DNA of 64,000 nt, from assembly GCA_902801885.1 (NCBI GenBank), contig CADCJX010000007.1:80847-144846 (forward strand), written 5' to 3'. Position numbers and translations under genes: made by a program. Shown here in pieces: positions 16,318 through 26,519 of this stretch. Origin of the DNA: an uncultured Bacteroidia bacterium (GTDB lineage Bacteria; Bacteroidota; Bacteroidia; Bacteroidales; UBA932). The notes below the pieces were generated by a model. The model did no database searches and had not been told where the DNA came from. It was given only the letters and a program-made list of their open reading frames with translations. How positions within the stretch are numbered: the stretch's first letter is position 1; each line of letters begins with the position of its first letter.

Positions 16318-17082
16318 CTAGTCCATTCCTAATTCTATGCGGGCCTCTTCTGAGAGCATGCTCTGGTCCCACGGCGGTTCGAAAGTAAGTTCGACCTCGC
16401 ATCCGGTAATCCCCGGTACGTCAGCTACGCTTTTCTTAACCTCGGCAAGTACCTCATCTGCCATTGGGCAAGTGGGAGCCGTGAAAGTCATCTTGATGAA
16501 AACCTCGTGCTTCTTGTTTATCACAAGTTCATAGATAAGTCCAAGATCGTAGACATTGACCGGAATCTCAGGATCATAGACCTGCTTGATGGCCATGATG
16601 ACATTGTCGTATAGAGGAGCAAGTTCCTTGGCATCTTCTGCAGTAAGGACTTCTCCCTGAGGCTCATGACCTACACTCTCACGCGCCAGTTCCTTAATCC
16701 TTTCAATCATCGAAACCAGTCCGTTCGCCCTTGTAGGAGAAAGGTTTTCTTTCAGCCCTATCTCTCCGATGAAACCGAAATCGTCTTCTGCTATCTCCTT
16801 CGGGTTGCGTCCGGAATAAACGCTTATCAGGAGGGATATTATGCCCTTGGTGATTATCGCGTCACTGTCAGCCTTGAAGAACAGTCGTCCATCCTCAACT
16901 TTTGAATCCAACCAGACTCTTGATTGGCAACCTTTTATAAGCTTATCTTCTGTTTTCTGGTCTTCAGGATACTCCTCGAGATTCTTCCCAAGATCGATCA
17001 GATACTCATACTTGTCAAGCCATTCGTCGTACATCGAAAAATCATCGATGACCGCCTGCTTGGCTTCTTCCAATGTCTTCAT
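16318..17082 (-). CDS. SufE-DUF59 (SufT/MIP18-like) fusion protein
   Basis: 254 residues. Residues 1-140 are SufE, with the sulfur-accepting Cys52 in KGCQSRVW; the domain accepts persulfide from SufS. Residues 160-254 are a DUF59/MIP18 domain (VYDPEIPVNVYDLGLIY, then TAPTCPMADEV with its conserved Cys), a family that helps Fe-S cluster delivery. The two are usually separate proteins. The gene follows sufS by 29 bases, which supports a shared role in Fe-S assembly. No stop or frame break separates the halves, so the fusion is real in this sequence. Confidence 0.88.
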   Translation of the reverse strand: MKTLEEAKQAVIDDFSMYDEWLDKYEYLIDLGKNLEEYPEDQKTEDKLIKGCQSRVWLDSKVEDGRLFFKADSDAIITKGIISLLISVYSGRNPKEIAEDDFGFIGEIGLKENLSPTRANGLVSMIERIKELARESVGHEPQGEVLTAEDAKELAPLYDNVIMAIKQVYDPEIPVNVYDLGLIYELVINKKHEVFIKMTFTAPTCPMADEVLAEVKKSVADVPGITGCEVELTFEPPWDQSMLSEEARIELGMD

Positions 17083-17111
17083 TCTCTATCAATATTTAAC
17101 AAGCAATCTAT

Positions 17112-18347
17112 CTACGCCAGCATCGAAACCGCCTTTCCAAGCGACTTGATGAAATACTCTGCTTCTGCCATCGTGTTATATGGCGCCAAGGATACCCTTA
17201 CCATGCCGGTCACACCAAACCTGTCCATCAAAGGTTCTGCACACATCTGACCTGAACGGACAGCTATTCCCATCTTGTCAAGGATAAGCGCAAGATCCTC
17301 ATGATGAGCACCTTGAACTACAAATGAATAGAGAGGTATCTTCCTCTCTGTTCCACGTGGAACACCAAAGAGCCTGACCTCATTCTCCCCTTTTATTTGG
17401 CTGAGAGAAGAGTACATATACTCGTCTACAGATCTAAGTTCTCGCTGTAGTTCATCGTCTTTATTGATCATTGACAAGAAACTGATTGAGTCCTTAAGAG
17501 TAGGAACGGCATTGATGTTCTGTGTGCCTGCCTCAAACTTACCTGGCAGCGGGGCATAGGTCGTCCCTGTAAATTTAACAGACCCTATCATCTCACCTCC
17601 CCCCATAAAGGGAACCATCTTCTCAAGCCATTTCTTCTTGCCGTAAAGCACCCCCGTGCCTGTTGCTGCATAAAGTTTGTGGCCGGAAAAAGCATAAAAA
17701 TCACAGTCAAGGTCACGGACGTCCACCCCGACATGTACGATTCCCTGCGCACCATCGACAAGAACGGGGCAATTCATTGAATGACAAAGGTTTACAATCT
17801 GTTTAACAGGGTTTACGATTCCCAGAACGTTGGAAACCTGCGTCACAGCTACAAGCTTGGTCCTTGAAGTGAGGAGTGTCTTCAACTCGTCAATCTTCAG
17901 ATGTCCTTCATCATCGATGCCTATGACCTTCAGCACTGCCTTTTTCCTCTCACAAAGCAATTGCCATGGGACTATGTTGGAATGATGTTCTTCCTCAGAA
18001 ACGATAATCTCGTCACCCTCGTTTATGAATGTCTCCCCGAAGGAATAAGCCACAAGATTAATTGACGCCGTAGTGCCTGAGGTGAATAATATTTCTTCCC
18101 TGGATTCCGCATTCAGAAAGTCACGTACAGCGTCCCTGGTACTTTCATATTCCTCGGTTGCATCAGAAGCAAGCTTATGGACCGCCCTGTGGATATTTGC
18201 ATTTGCCCCAAGGGCTAAACCGTCCAACCTGCGAACAGCATTCTCCAGTCTTTGGGAGGTCGCAGCGTTGTCAAAATAAACAAGAGGGCGGGAATAAACC
18301 TGCTGCCCGAGGGCAGGAAACATGTCCCTTATGTCGTTAATTGTCAT
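17112..18347 (-). CDS. sufS: Cysteine desulfurase SufS
   Basis: 411 residues, group II desulfurase. The PLP lysine is in FSGHKLYAATGTG and the persulfide Cys in VRSGQMCAEPLMDRFG, with the N-terminal VYFDNAATSQ. It removes sulfur from cysteine and passes it to SufE. It is the first gene of the minus-strand run that ends with folK, and is divergent from ruvA across 83 bases. The scaffold genes sufBCD are not in the window. Confidence 0.95.
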   Translation of the reverse strand: MTINDIRDMFPALGQQVYSRPLVYFDNAATSQRLENAVRRLDGLALGANANIHRAVHKLASDATEEYESTRDAVRDFLNAESREEILFTSGTTASINLVAYSFGETFINEGDEIIVSEEEHHSNIVPWQLLCERKKAVLKVIGIDDEGHLKIDELKTLLTSRTKLVAVTQVSNVLGIVNPVKQIVNLCHSMNCPVLVDGAQGIVHVGVDVRDLDCDFYAFSGHKLYAATGTGVLYGKKKWLEKMVPFMGGGEMIGSVKFTGTTYAPLPGKFEAGTQNINAVPTLKDSISFLSMINKDDELQRELRSVDEYMYSSLSQIKGENEVRLFGVPRGTERKIPLYSFVVQGAHHEDLALILDKMGIAVRSGQMCAEPLMDRFGVTGMVRVSLAPYNTMAEAEYFIKSLGKAVSMLA

Positions 18348-18372
18348 TCTCCGAAACCAAATGAAGTAAATA

Positions 18373-18380
18373 CAAATTTA
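18373..18380 (-). promoter_or_regulatory. -7 box upstream of sufS
   Basis: TAAATTTG on the minus strand, 26 bases before the sufS ATG. No TTTG at the right -33 distance. Confidence 0.4.
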
Positions 18381-18403
18381 ACTAATAAATGTCAAACATT
18401 TTG

Positions 18404-18411
18404 TAATTTTG
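18404..18411 (+). promoter_or_regulatory. -7 box upstream of ruvA
   Basis: TAATTTTG on the plus strand, 20 bases before the ruvA ATG. The -33 element is not recognisable. Confidence 0.4.
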
Positions 18412-18430
18412 GAAAGTTAAAAGAAGAAAC

Positions 18431-19021
18431 ATGATCGACTACATCAAGGGCTCAATAGTGGAACTCTCCCCCGCAGAATTGATTCTGGACAATAACGGGG
18501 TCGGCTACAGTTTTCCTATCTCTCTTCAGACCTACCAGACCCTGCAGGACAAGAAGGAGGCGAAGATCTTCGTGTACCATTATCTCCGCGAGGACATGGA
18601 GGAATACTACGGTTTTGCAACAAAAGATGAGAGGGAACTTTTTGAGCTTCTGATCAGCGTTTCAGGAATAGGTGTAGCCTCTGCCAGAATGATGCTTTCC
18701 TCACTGTCTGCTGAAGAAATCCGCCAGGCAATCCTGTCTGAAGATGTGGCGCGGATCAAGAGCATAAAAGGCATAGGAGTGAAGAGCGCACAGCGTTTGA
18801 TAATTGAACTCAAGGACAAAATCGTCAAGGGTGAAGGTGCAGATTCTTCAGAGCTTTTCGGAAGCGCTGCAAGAAGCGAGATCGTCGAAGAGGCTTCTCG
18901 TGCCCTTATAATGCTAGGTTTCGCAAAACCTGCCGTCAACAAGGCCATCCAGACTATTCTCAAGGCCAATCCTAATGCCAAGGTTGAGCAGATAATCAAG
19001 TCCGCCCTACAGATGATGTAA
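18431..19021 (+). CDS. ruvA: Holliday junction branch migration protein RuvA
   Basis: 196 residues, normal length. The N-terminal OB fold begins MIDYIKGSIVEL; a double helix-hairpin-helix follows (LISVSGIGVASARMML and IKSIKGIGVKSAQRLIIELKD); the C-terminal 45 residues are the RuvB-contacting domain III. It binds Holliday junctions and loads RuvB, whose gene is at 29591 on the other strand. It converges on mnmG with a 7-base gap. Confidence 0.96.
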   Translation: MIDYIKGSIVELSPAELILDNNGVGYSFPISLQTYQTLQDKKEAKIFVYHYLREDMEEYYGFATKDERELFELLISVSGIGVASARMMLSSLSAEEIRQAILSEDVARIKSIKGIGVKSAQRLIIELKDKIVKGEGADSSELFGSAARSEIVEEASRALIMLGFAKPAVNKAIQTILKANPNAKVEQIIKSALQMM

Positions 19022-19028
19022 TATTAAC

Positions 19029-20891
19029 CTACCGTCCGAAATAGACAAGAAGGATAGATATGTCTGATGGGGAAATACCGGAGATGCGTGAAGCCTGGGC
19101 TATTGTGCGCGGTTTATAACGCATCAATTTCTGGCGGCATTCTATAGAAAGGCCGGAGACCCTTTCAAAATCAAAATTTTCAGGAATAATAAGATTTTCC
19201 AATCGAGAAATCTTCTCTGCAACCGTTTTTTCTCGTTCGATATAACCCTTGTATTTAATCTCGATTTCGACGGAATCAACTACTTCTTTTGGATAAATTG
19301 TTCCACGTGGAACAATTTTTAACAATTCAGAAAGACTTGTTTCAGGCCTTGCCGCAAGTTCAGCCACCTTCTTAGAATCAGTCAAAGGTGTGGATCCACA
19401 TGACTCAAGATAAGGGTTGACATCACCCGCGCGAACCTTTGTAGTGTAACAGTATTCACTCAAAGAAGCTGCTTGAGTGTACTTCTGCTGCATTATTGAG
19501 TAACGCTTTTCTGAAGCAAGGCCTATCTTGTAGGCCTTTTCTGTCAGCCTGAAATCAGCATTATCCTGGCGAAGAAGAATCCGGTACTCGGCTCTTGAAG
19601 TGAACATCCTGTATGGCTCGTCAACTCCTTTTGTGACGAGATCATCTATCAAAACTCCAATATAGGATTCATCACGACGGAGGATAAAAGGCTCTTTTTC
19701 TTTAATCTTCAAAGCAGCATTAATGCCAGCCATGAGACCCTGGGCAGCTGCCTCTTCATAGCCTGTGGTTCCATTTACCTGACCTGCCAAATATAGGTTT
19801 TCGATATCCTTCAACTCGAGTGTATCCCTAAGCTGGGTCGGATCGAAATAATCATATTCTACAGCATAAGCAGGTTTGAATATCTTTGCAGTCTCAAGAC
19901 CTTTGATTGCATGAAGAGCATCAAGCTGGGTTTCCAAAGGCAAAGAAGAAGAAAAACCCTGGAGATAATATTCATTAGTATCCCTACCTTCAGGTTCAAG
20001 GAAGAGTTGATGGGAGTCGTTGTCGGGAAAAACCCGGAGCTTGTCTTCAATGCTCGGACAATACCTTGGCCCCTTCCCGGTGATCAATCCGTTCAACAAA
20101 GGAGAATCCTTGAAACCGGAACGAAGAATGTCATGAACTTCGGAATTGGTGTGAAGAATAAAACAAGGCATCTGTTCTTCGGATGCCTGGACCGAAGAAA
20201 GAACATCGAGATAAGAGAATCTATCAGGAAGGGAATCTCCGATTTGAAGAAGAAGTGAAGATGTGTCGACTGATGAAATGTCAATTCTCGGAGGAGTACC
20301 TGTCTTCATCCGTCCGGTGCGAAGACCGAGACTCACGAGTTGCTCAGTCAGACCATGCGAAGAAAGCTCACCGATCCTGCCACCTTCGAAAACAGTTCGG
20401 CCTATGAAAAGTTTACCACCAAGGAATGTTCCTGCAGTCAAAATAACTGCCTGAGACTTAAAAATTGCCCCGGTAGTTGTGCGGACCCCGCAGATTTTTG
20501 AATTCTCAAAGAGGAAAGACGAGGCAAAATCTGCGTAAATATCTAATTTACAATTAGTTTCGAGAATTTTGCGCCAGCGTAGGGAAAACGCCTGTTTATC
20601 ACACTGTGCTCTTGGGCTCCACATTGCCGGTCCTTTGGAGCGGTTAAGCATCCTGAACTGAAGGGTACAAGCATCAGTTACAAGCCCCATCATGCCTCCG
20701 AGAGCATCTATTTCCCTGACTATCTGACCTTTAGCAATTCCGCCAACAGCAGGATTGCAGGACATCCTGGCAAAGCTTCGAAGGTCGGCATTAAGCAAAA
20801 GAACCGAACATCCGAGCTTTGAAGCCGCAACTGCAGCCTCACAACCTGCGTGTCCTCCCCCGACTACTATTATATCATAAGAAAGAGTCAT
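19029..20891 (-). CDS. mnmG: tRNA uridine-5-carboxymethylaminomethyl modification enzyme MnmG
   Basis: 620 residues from the ATG at 20891; the earlier in-frame codon at 20906 would overlap ybeY. Signatures: [22 protein letters not shown] for [26 protein letters not shown] region, KTGTPPRID, and [17 protein letters not shown]. With MnmE it forms the cmnm5 group at the wobble uridine of certain tRNAs. It follows ybeY by 4 bases, so both are probably cotranscribed. Confidence 0.96.
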   Translation of the reverse strand: MTLSYDIIVVGGGHAGCEAAVAASKLGCSVLLLNADLRSFARMSCNPAVGGIAKGQIVREIDALGGMMGLVTDACTLQFRMLNRSKGPAMWSPRAQCDKQAFSLRWRKILETNCKLDIYADFASSFLFENSKICGVRTTTGAIFKSQAVILTAGTFLGGKLFIGRTVFEGGRIGELSSHGLTEQLVSLGLRTGRMKTGTPPRIDISSVDTSSLLLQIGDSLPDRFSYLDVLSSVQASEEQMPCFILHTNSEVHDILRSGFKDSPLLNGLITGKGPRYCPSIEDKLRVFPDNDSHQLFLEPEGRDTNEYYLQGFSSSLPLETQLDALHAIKGLETAKIFKPAYAVEYDYFDPTQLRDTLELKDIENLYLAGQVNGTTGYEEAAAQGLMAGINAALKIKEKEPFILRRDESYIGVLIDDLVTKGVDEPYRMFTSRAEYRILLRQDNADFRLTEKAYKIGLASEKRYSIMQQKYTQAASLSEYCYTTKVRAGDVNPYLESCGSTPLTDSKKVAELAARPETSLSELLKIVPRGTIYPKEVVDSVEIEIKYKGYIEREKTVAEKISRLENLIIPENFDFERVSGLSIECRQKLMRYKPRTIAQASRISGISPSDISILLVYFGR

Positions 20892-20895
20892 GGGA

Positions 20896-21315
20896 TCAGA
20901 CGGCACTCCTTAACTTAAGATAATAATCTTCTTTCTCATGGATCTGCTTCTCTTCCTCCGGAGTGTGGTCGTCGTAACCAATCAGATGAAGGAGACCATG
21001 AACGATGACCCGGTGGAGTTCCTCATCGAACTCGGCACCATATTCAATGGCATTCTCACGAACGGTGTCGACACTGATGAACAGATCTCCGGAAAGCTTG
21101 TTTCCCTCACAATAGTCGAAAGTGATAATGTCGGTAAAATAGTCATGCTGAAGATAACGCATGTTGACATCAAGGATGTAATTGTCGGAACAAAAAATTA
21201 TGTTAACATCGCCGATAGTTCTGACCTCACTGCCGGCGACGAACTTCAACCAGCGGTTCGTGGCCAGTTTATCCTTGAAAACAAACTTGACATCTTCACA
21301 ATAGTACCTGATCAT
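20896..21315 (-). CDS. ybeY: Endoribonuclease YbeY
   Basis: 139 residues. The UPF0054 zinc motif is present as [17 protein letters not shown] (three His), preceded by [11 protein letters not shown]. The family processes the 3' end of 16S rRNA and takes part in ribosome quality control. It is directly upstream of mnmG. Confidence 0.95.
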   Translation of the reverse strand: MIRYYCEDVKFVFKDKLATNRWLKFVAGSEVRTIGDVNIIFCSDNYILDVNMRYLQHDYFTDIITFDYCEGNKLSGDLFISVDTVRENAIEYGAEFDEELHRVIVHGLLHLIGYDDHTPEEEKQIHEKEDYYLKLRSAV

Positions 21316-21330
21316 GGCTCAAAGTTTCTA

Positions 21331-21338
21331 CAAATCTA
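21331..21338 (-). promoter_or_regulatory. -7 box upstream of ybeY
   Basis: TAGATTTG on the minus strand, 15 bases before the ybeY ATG at 21315. No matching -33 element. Confidence 0.35.
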
Positions 21339-21357
21339 CAACTATTAATTCAAAAAA

Positions 21358-21388
21358 TTTGAAATGAAAATTATTATTTATAACTTTG
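21358..21388 (+). promoter_or_regulatory. Bacteroidota promoter for the tonB gene
   Basis: TTTG (21358-21361), exactly 19 bases, TAACTTTG (21381-21388). Both boxes fit the consensus, giving a leader of about 26-28 bases before the ATG at 21422. Confidence 0.65.
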
Positions 21389-21421
21389 GAAGCCATTAAT
21401 GGATTAATAAACTCACTGAAT

Positions 21422-22111
21422 ATGGAAGTAAAGAAAACCGAAAAAGCCAATCTTGAGAACAGGAGACTGCTTTTTACAGAGATCGGACTCGTCGCTGCAC
21501 TTCTTGTTGTCTGGGGAGCTTTCTCCTACGGAACGAAAGAAAAGACAGTGGCTATGTTCGAAACTGACACAGAGGTTGTGGAAGTTGAGGAAATGGTTCC
21601 TATCACTCAGGAGACCCCTCCCCCGCCGCCCGAGGCCCCTCAGATCCCTGTCCTGTCAGACCAGATCGATATCGTCGAGGATGACATCAAGGTTGAAGAC
21701 AACTTCATGAGCCTTGAAGATGACGCCAACTTAGGTGTTGAAATCATGGACTATGTTGAGGAAGTCAAGGAGGAAGTAGTTGAGGAAGAGGCCATTCCTT
21801 TCCAGCTGGTTGAGGAGAAGCCTTCATTCAACGGTGGCGATGCCAATGAGTTCTCCAAGTGGGTCAACTCAAAGCTCGTCTATCCTGAGATCGCCAAGGA
21901 AAATGGTGTACAGGGTCGTGTAACCCTCCAGTTCACGGTTGAGAAGGACGGTTCAGTGACCAACGTAAAGGTCCTCAGGGGCGTTGACTCATCCCTCGAC
22001 AAGGAGGCTGTCCGCGTCGTCCAGAGCTCCCCGAAGTGGAAGCCCGGAAAGCAGCGTGACCGCGCCGTCAAGGTGACCTACACATTCCCTGTTATCTTCC
22101 AGCTCCGATAA
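21422..22111 (+). CDS. tonB: TonB energy-transducing protein
   Basis: 229 residues from the ATG at 21422; an earlier ATG at 21386 lies inside the -7 box and is unlikely. One membrane helix (about 20-38), a proline-rich stretch (TPPPPPEAPQIP), an acidic spacer, and a C-terminal TonB domain (VYPEIAKENGVQGRVTLQF, then KWKPGKQRDRAVKVTYTFPVIF). It passes proton-motive energy from ExbB/ExbD to outer-membrane TonB-dependent transporters; those partners are not in the window. Confidence 0.92.
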   Translation: MEVKKTEKANLENRRLLFTEIGLVAALLVVWGAFSYGTKEKTVAMFETDTEVVEVEEMVPITQETPPPPPEAPQIPVLSDQIDIVEDDIKVEDNFMSLEDDANLGVEIMDYVEEVKEEVVEEEAIPFQLVEEKPSFNGGDANEFSKWVNSKLVYPEIAKENGVQGRVTLQFTVEKDGSVTNVKVLRGVDSSLDKEAVRVVQSSPKWKPGKQRDRAVKVTYTFPVIFQLR

Positions 22112-22130
22112 GCTCGGAACAAGAAAACTG

Positions 22131-22162
22131 AAAGGCCGTCCCCAACCGGATGGCCTTTTTTA
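22131..22162 (+). terminator. Intrinsic terminator after tonB
   Basis: Stem AAAGGCCGTCC / GGATGGCCTTT with a CCAACC-type loop and six T at the end. Placed 20 bases after the tonB stop. Confidence 0.85.
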
Positions 22163-22182
22163 ATAAGATTCTTCACTGCATT

Positions 22183-22209
22183 AGATTCTTCACTACGTTC
22201 AGAATGACA
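22183..22209 (-). repeat. Dispersed 27-base repeat, copy 2, with a half copy
   Basis: On the plus strand AGATTCTTCACTACGTTC followed by AGAATGACA, the reverse complement of the repeat with changes in the centre. A half copy (AGATTCTTCACTGCA) precedes it at 22166-22180. The likely hflX start codon lies in its last bases. Confidence 0.8.
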
Positions 22210-23397
22210 CAAATGGTTGAGAATAATATAGAAAAGGCGGTATTTGTCGGAATTATCAGGCAAAACGACGACGAACGTAAAGTAATGGAATACCTTGATG
22301 AACTGGAGTTCCTCGCTGAGACAGCGGGGGCTACCGGTGACAGGAAGTTCGTCCAAAGGTTGGACAAACCCGAAAAAGCCACCTACATTCGAAGCGGAAA
22401 GCTCCAGGAGATTGCTGACTACTGCGAAGAAAATGAGATTGCGTACGTCATATTCGATGACGAACTCACCGGAATGCAGCAAAGGAACATAGAAAAAGTC
22501 ATCAAATGCGGCTCTGTCATCGACAGGACAAGCTTGATCCTTGAAATCTTTGCACAAAGGGCTAAGACTTCGTACGCCAAAATGCAGGTCGAACTGGCCC
22601 GCTACAACTACATGCTTCCGCGTCTGGCGGGCATGTGGACCCACCTTGAAAGGCAGAGGGGTGGAATGGGTACCAGAGGTGGAATGGGTGAGACCCAGAT
22701 CGAAATCGACCGTCGTATTGTAAAGGAAAGAATATCAAGGCTAAAGGAGCAACTTAAGAAGGTGGACCGCCAGATGGCAACCCAAAGGAGCAACCGTGGA
22801 TCAATGGTCCGGCTATCCCTCGTAGGCTACACCAATGTAGGGAAGAGCACTATCATGAACCTGTTGGCGAAGTCCGACGTATTCGCGGAAAACAAGCTTT
22901 TCGCCACCCTGGACACGACCGTAAGAAAGGTCGTGATAGAGAATGTCCCCTTCCTTCTGAGCGACACCGTAGGCTTCATCAGGAAACTACCTACGCAGCT
23001 TGTGGAAGCTTTCAAAAGCACCCTGGACGAGGTAAGGGAAGCAGACATCCTGCTTCATGTCGTGGACATCTCGCATCCCGGTTTCGAGGAGCAGATGGAG
23101 GTGGTGGAAAGGACCCTTCGCGACATCGGTGCCGCCAATAAGCCTGTCTATGTGATATTCAACAAGATAGATGCCTACCAGTACGAGAAATATGATGAAT
23201 TCTCACTCACACCGAAAGGGAAGGAGAACCGCACGCTGGACGAGCTGAAAAACACCTGGATCGCTCAGGAGAAGACTCCCTGCATCTTCATGTCGGCCAT
23301 CAACAAGACCAACATTGAAAAACTCCGCAACGACATCTACAAGATGGTCGCCGAAATCCACGCCGGACGCTATCCCTTCAACAACTTCCTTTGGTAA
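22204..23397 (+). CDS. hflX: GTPase HflX
   Basis: 397 residues from the ATG at 22204; the ATG at 22213 is an alternative, and the frame upstream of 22204 is repeat sequence. The N-terminal HflX domain (KATYIRSGKLQEI, RTSLILEIFAQRAKT) is followed by GGMGTRGGMGETQIE and a Ras-like GTPase domain: LVGYTNVGKSTIMN (P-loop), DTTVRK, DTVGFIRKLP (G3) and FNKIDA (G4). It binds ribosomes and splits stalled 70S particles. The first start codon is contributed by a dispersed repeat. It ends at the base before the convergent sulfatase gene. Confidence 0.94.
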   Translation: MTQMVENNIEKAVFVGIIRQNDDERKVMEYLDELEFLAETAGATGDRKFVQRLDKPEKATYIRSGKLQEIADYCEENEIAYVIFDDELTGMQQRNIEKVIKCGSVIDRTSLILEIFAQRAKTSYAKMQVELARYNYMLPRLAGMWTHLERQRGGMGTRGGMGETQIEIDRRIVKERISRLKEQLKKVDRQMATQRSNRGSMVRLSLVGYTNVGKSTIMNLLAKSDVFAENKLFATLDTTVRKVVIENVPFLLSDTVGFIRKLPTQLVEAFKSTLDEVREADILLHVVDISHPGFEEQMEVVERTLRDIGAANKPVYVIFNKIDAYQYEKYDEFSLTPKGKENRTLDELKNTWIAQEKTPCIFMSAINKTNIEKLRNDIYKMVAEIHAGRYPFNNFLW

Positions 23398-25658
23398 TTA
23401 CTTCTGGTCGATGTCAATACAGGCCTTGAAAATCCTTCCTGAGAAATAAAACGGTGATTCATAATCCCCGTTAACAGGGACTCCCCACTGCCGACCAACC
23501 TGGACAGCATTGGATTTTCCAGCCAATTTTACTGCAAAGGAGAGTTCAGTACTGCCAACCTGCTGGTCATCAATGAACAGAGTTACCACCGTGTGACTTC
23601 CGTTGGGATCGATCTTCGCTTTAACGACACAGGGCCCGTCCGGTATCCTCTCAGAGGCTATCAAGCGATCCCCTTCGGCAGTAGCATAGACAGGATAACC
23701 ATCCAGGACATACAAAGCAAAATGTGTCTGTGAAACGAGAATACCGTTGGAAGAAGTGTTTCCTTCCTCTATATACGCAGAAATTGAATATGGCTTGCCC
23801 AAACTACCGTCGAAATATGGATACTCTCCCCATCTGCGAGCACCGGTGAATATGTCATAATGAGCCCTCTGCCTTACTGGGTAGTCAGGATCTGCAGCTT
23901 TTCCGCTCTTAAGCGGATAGACATTATGCTTCCAAGCTTCTCTTTCGAACTCTGAGAGCAATTCCTTGACTTTTTCCGGATGTTTTGCGGCAAGGTCATG
24001 ACTTTCATTGAAATCCTCCTTCAGGTTGTAGAGATGTACCTGGGAATCCTTGTATTTCTTACGGAGACCATTGACCTTTCCGTTAGGAAACTGAACCTTC
24101 CAGCCATCCTTGTAAAGGGCATAGGAGGCATTCAATTCATAGTATTGAAGGGTTTTACGGTCCTTTACATTGTTATCTTTGGAAATCACGGCATAACCGA
24201 AACTGGTACCTTCCATGGGTGTCTGCTCATAACCATTGATCCTTGAAGGAACTGTCGACCCAGACAGTTCCACAGTTGTTGGCAGAATATCTGTTACATG
24301 GGTGTACTTTGTACGGATTCCTCCTTTTTCCTTTATCCCGGCAGGATAGAAAACAATCATTCCATCATGGGTACCTCCCTCATAATCAGCCCATTTCTTG
24401 TAGTAACGGAAAGGTGATTACATGCTTTTGCCCATCCGCTGGAATAGAAAGGCTGGGTATTTTCATCTCCATAATGGTCATATTTTCCAAGTTCTGAGGT
24501 TATATATTCCTTTTCAGCCTCAGATGATAAATCACGTCCTCCTGTTCTTCCTCCTTCACCTGAAGCTCCATTATCTCCCATGGCAACAATTATCAATGTA
24601 TTGTCCAATTCATCTATCTGCCTGAGGAAATCAACGATCCTGCCTATCTGCTCGTCAGCCTCTGACATGAAGCCTGCAAATACTTCCATCTGTCGTGAAT
24701 AGAGTCTCTTTTCGTCCGGACTAAGAGAATCCCAATCCACGTCATCGGCGTTTTTCAAAGGTAATTTAGTGCCAGCTGGAACTACGCCGAGAGCAATCTG
24801 GTTCTCCAGAGTCTTCTTTGAATATTCGTCCCAACCATCATCAAAACGACCCTTATAATGATCTATCCAACTCTTGGATGCGTGGAATGGCGTGTGTGCT
24901 GTTCCTGGAGAAAAATAAAGAAAGAATGGTTTGTCTGGTGCTGCACTTTTACTATCAGCCACATAGTTGATGGCTTCGTCGGCAAGGCGGATAATAACCG
25001 GTCTTCCTTGCGGATCTTCCGGCTCTCTTTGGGTGTCACGATACATCAAAGGATGCCACTGGTCTTCTGATCCTGATGCCGCGTTGAATCCATAATAATG
25101 ATCGAAACCACGGTTAGTAGGCCAACGGTTGAAAGGACCTGCATTTGAACCGTCTGCATCTGGTGTTCCATTGTATTTTCCCACACAGAAAGTGGCATAG
25201 CCATTCTCCCTTAGAATTTCAGCAATGGTTCCATTTTCCATGGGAAGATAAGTATCGTATCCTGGAGTTCCGAATTTGTCATCGTTGAAACGTCCCATAT
25301 GGGATGAATGGTGATTCCTTCCTGTAAGCAGGCAGGCCCTGGTTGCAGCGCTTATGGAAGCTGTGTGAAAATTATTGAATCTCAACCCATTCTCAGCAAG
25401 ATAGTCAAGACATGGCGTTTCAACTAATCCTCCGAAAGATGAACTAACACCGAAGCCGGTGTCATCAAGGATTATCCACACTACATTTGGAGAACCTGGC
25501 TTAGCCACAGGATTGTGATTTGGATAATATGTACGTGTTTCCGAGACGGTCTTTCCGATCTTGCCTTTGAATTCAGGAACGGGACTGTACTGTGCGAAGG
25601 CAGATGGCGTGGTGGCAATAAGGCACACGGCCGGCAGGATCATCTCTTTCGTGTTCAT
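23398..25658 (-). pseudogene. Arylsulfatase (S1 family, serine type) broken by a frameshift
   Basis: Two overlapping frames together make one arylsulfatase of about 750 residues. The 5' frame (433 codons) has a signal peptide, DDTGFG metal ligands, and SAATRACLLTGR, a serine-type formylglycine motif with Ala in place of Pro. After SSGWAKACN the frame goes wrong and stops at about 24358. The other frame gives SPFRYYKKWADYEGGTHDGM, the expected continuation, and runs to the C-terminal lectin-like domain. One missing T in the AATTCACC context near 24417 explains it. It may be a real decay, phase variation or an assembly error. If intact it would desulfate aryl or sugar sulfates; the maturase gene is not seen here. 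Confidence 0.85.
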
Positions 25659-25669
25659 ATTTTTGATGT

Positions 25670-25709
25670 TTTAAAATATTTAGGGCACGAAACCTTTGAT
25701 TCCGTGCCC
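25670..25709 (-). terminator. Intrinsic terminator after sdhB
   Basis: Minus strand GGGCACGGAA / TTTCGTGCCC with a short loop, then TAAATATTTT. It lies 25 bases after the sdhB stop and before the sulfatase gene. Confidence 0.75.
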
Positions 25710-25733
25710 ATTATCATATTTATGAATAATAAA

Positions 25734-26513
25734 TTATTCGCTGAACTTGGCCTTGAGGAACTCACGGTTGAGACGGGCGATATGCTCGATCGAGATACCC
25801 TTAGGGCACTCCATTTCGCAGGCGCGGGTGTTTGTGCAACCTCCGAATCCGAGTTCTTCCATCTTGGCAACCATATTCCTGGCCCTTCTTGCGGCCTCAG
25901 GACGACCCTGGGGAAGCAGGGCAAGGGAACTGACCCTTGCAGCTACGAACAGCATTGCTGAGCCGTTCTTACAGGTAGCAACGCAAGCTCCGCAACCGAC
26001 GCAGGCTGCTGCATCCATACTCTTCTCAGCATTGTCATGAGGAATGAGAATGGTGTTGCCATCCTGGGCAGCTCCGGTACGTACGGAGATGAATCCGCCG
26101 GCCTGGAGAATCTTATCGAAAGCACTGCGATCCACCACAAGGTCCTTGATGATAGGGAAAGCAGGACTTCTGAAAGGTTCAACGGTGATGGTGGCTCCGT
26201 CCTTGAAATGACGCATGAAAAGCTGGCAGGTAGTCACATGATCGTCCGGTCCATGTGCACGTCCGTCAATGTAGAGGGAGCATGCTCCGCAGATACCTTC
26301 ACGGCAGTCATGGTCGAATGAGACAGGACCGCTGCTCTGGCAACCTCTTTCGACGGCCACGGGATCGTTGCCCTCACGGATGAGCTGCTCGTTCAGGATG
26401 TCAAGCATCTCGAGGAACGAAGCGTCCTCTTCAATACCTGAGATGTGATAGGTCTCGAAATGACCCTTTTCACGGGCGTTCTTCTGACGCCATATCTTGA
26501 GATTGAAATCCAT
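25734..26513 (-). CDS. sdhB: Succinate dehydrogenase/fumarate reductase iron-sulfur subunit
   Basis: 259 residues. The [2Fe-2S] site is [16 protein letters not shown] plus TCQLF; the [4Fe-4S] site is [12 protein letters not shown]; the [3Fe-4S] site is [11 protein letters not shown] with ECPKGI. It carries electrons between the flavoprotein and the quinone-reactive membrane subunit, in the fumarate respiration typical of Bacteroidales. It begins 6 bases after sdhA. Direction of the reaction cannot be told from sequence. Confidence 0.95.
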   Translation of the reverse strand: MDFNLKIWRQKNAREKGHFETYHISGIEEDASFLEMLDILNEQLIREGNDPVAVERGCQSSGPVSFDHDCREGICGACSLYIDGRAHGPDDHVTTCQLFMRHFKDGATITVEPFRSPAFPIIKDLVVDRSAFDKILQAGGFISVRTGAAQDGNTILIPHDNAEKSMDAAACVGCGACVATCKNGSAMLFVAARVSSLALLPQGRPEAARRARNMVAKMEELGFGGCTNTRACEMECPKGISIEHIARLNREFLKAKFSE

Positions 26514-26519
26514 ATCGGG

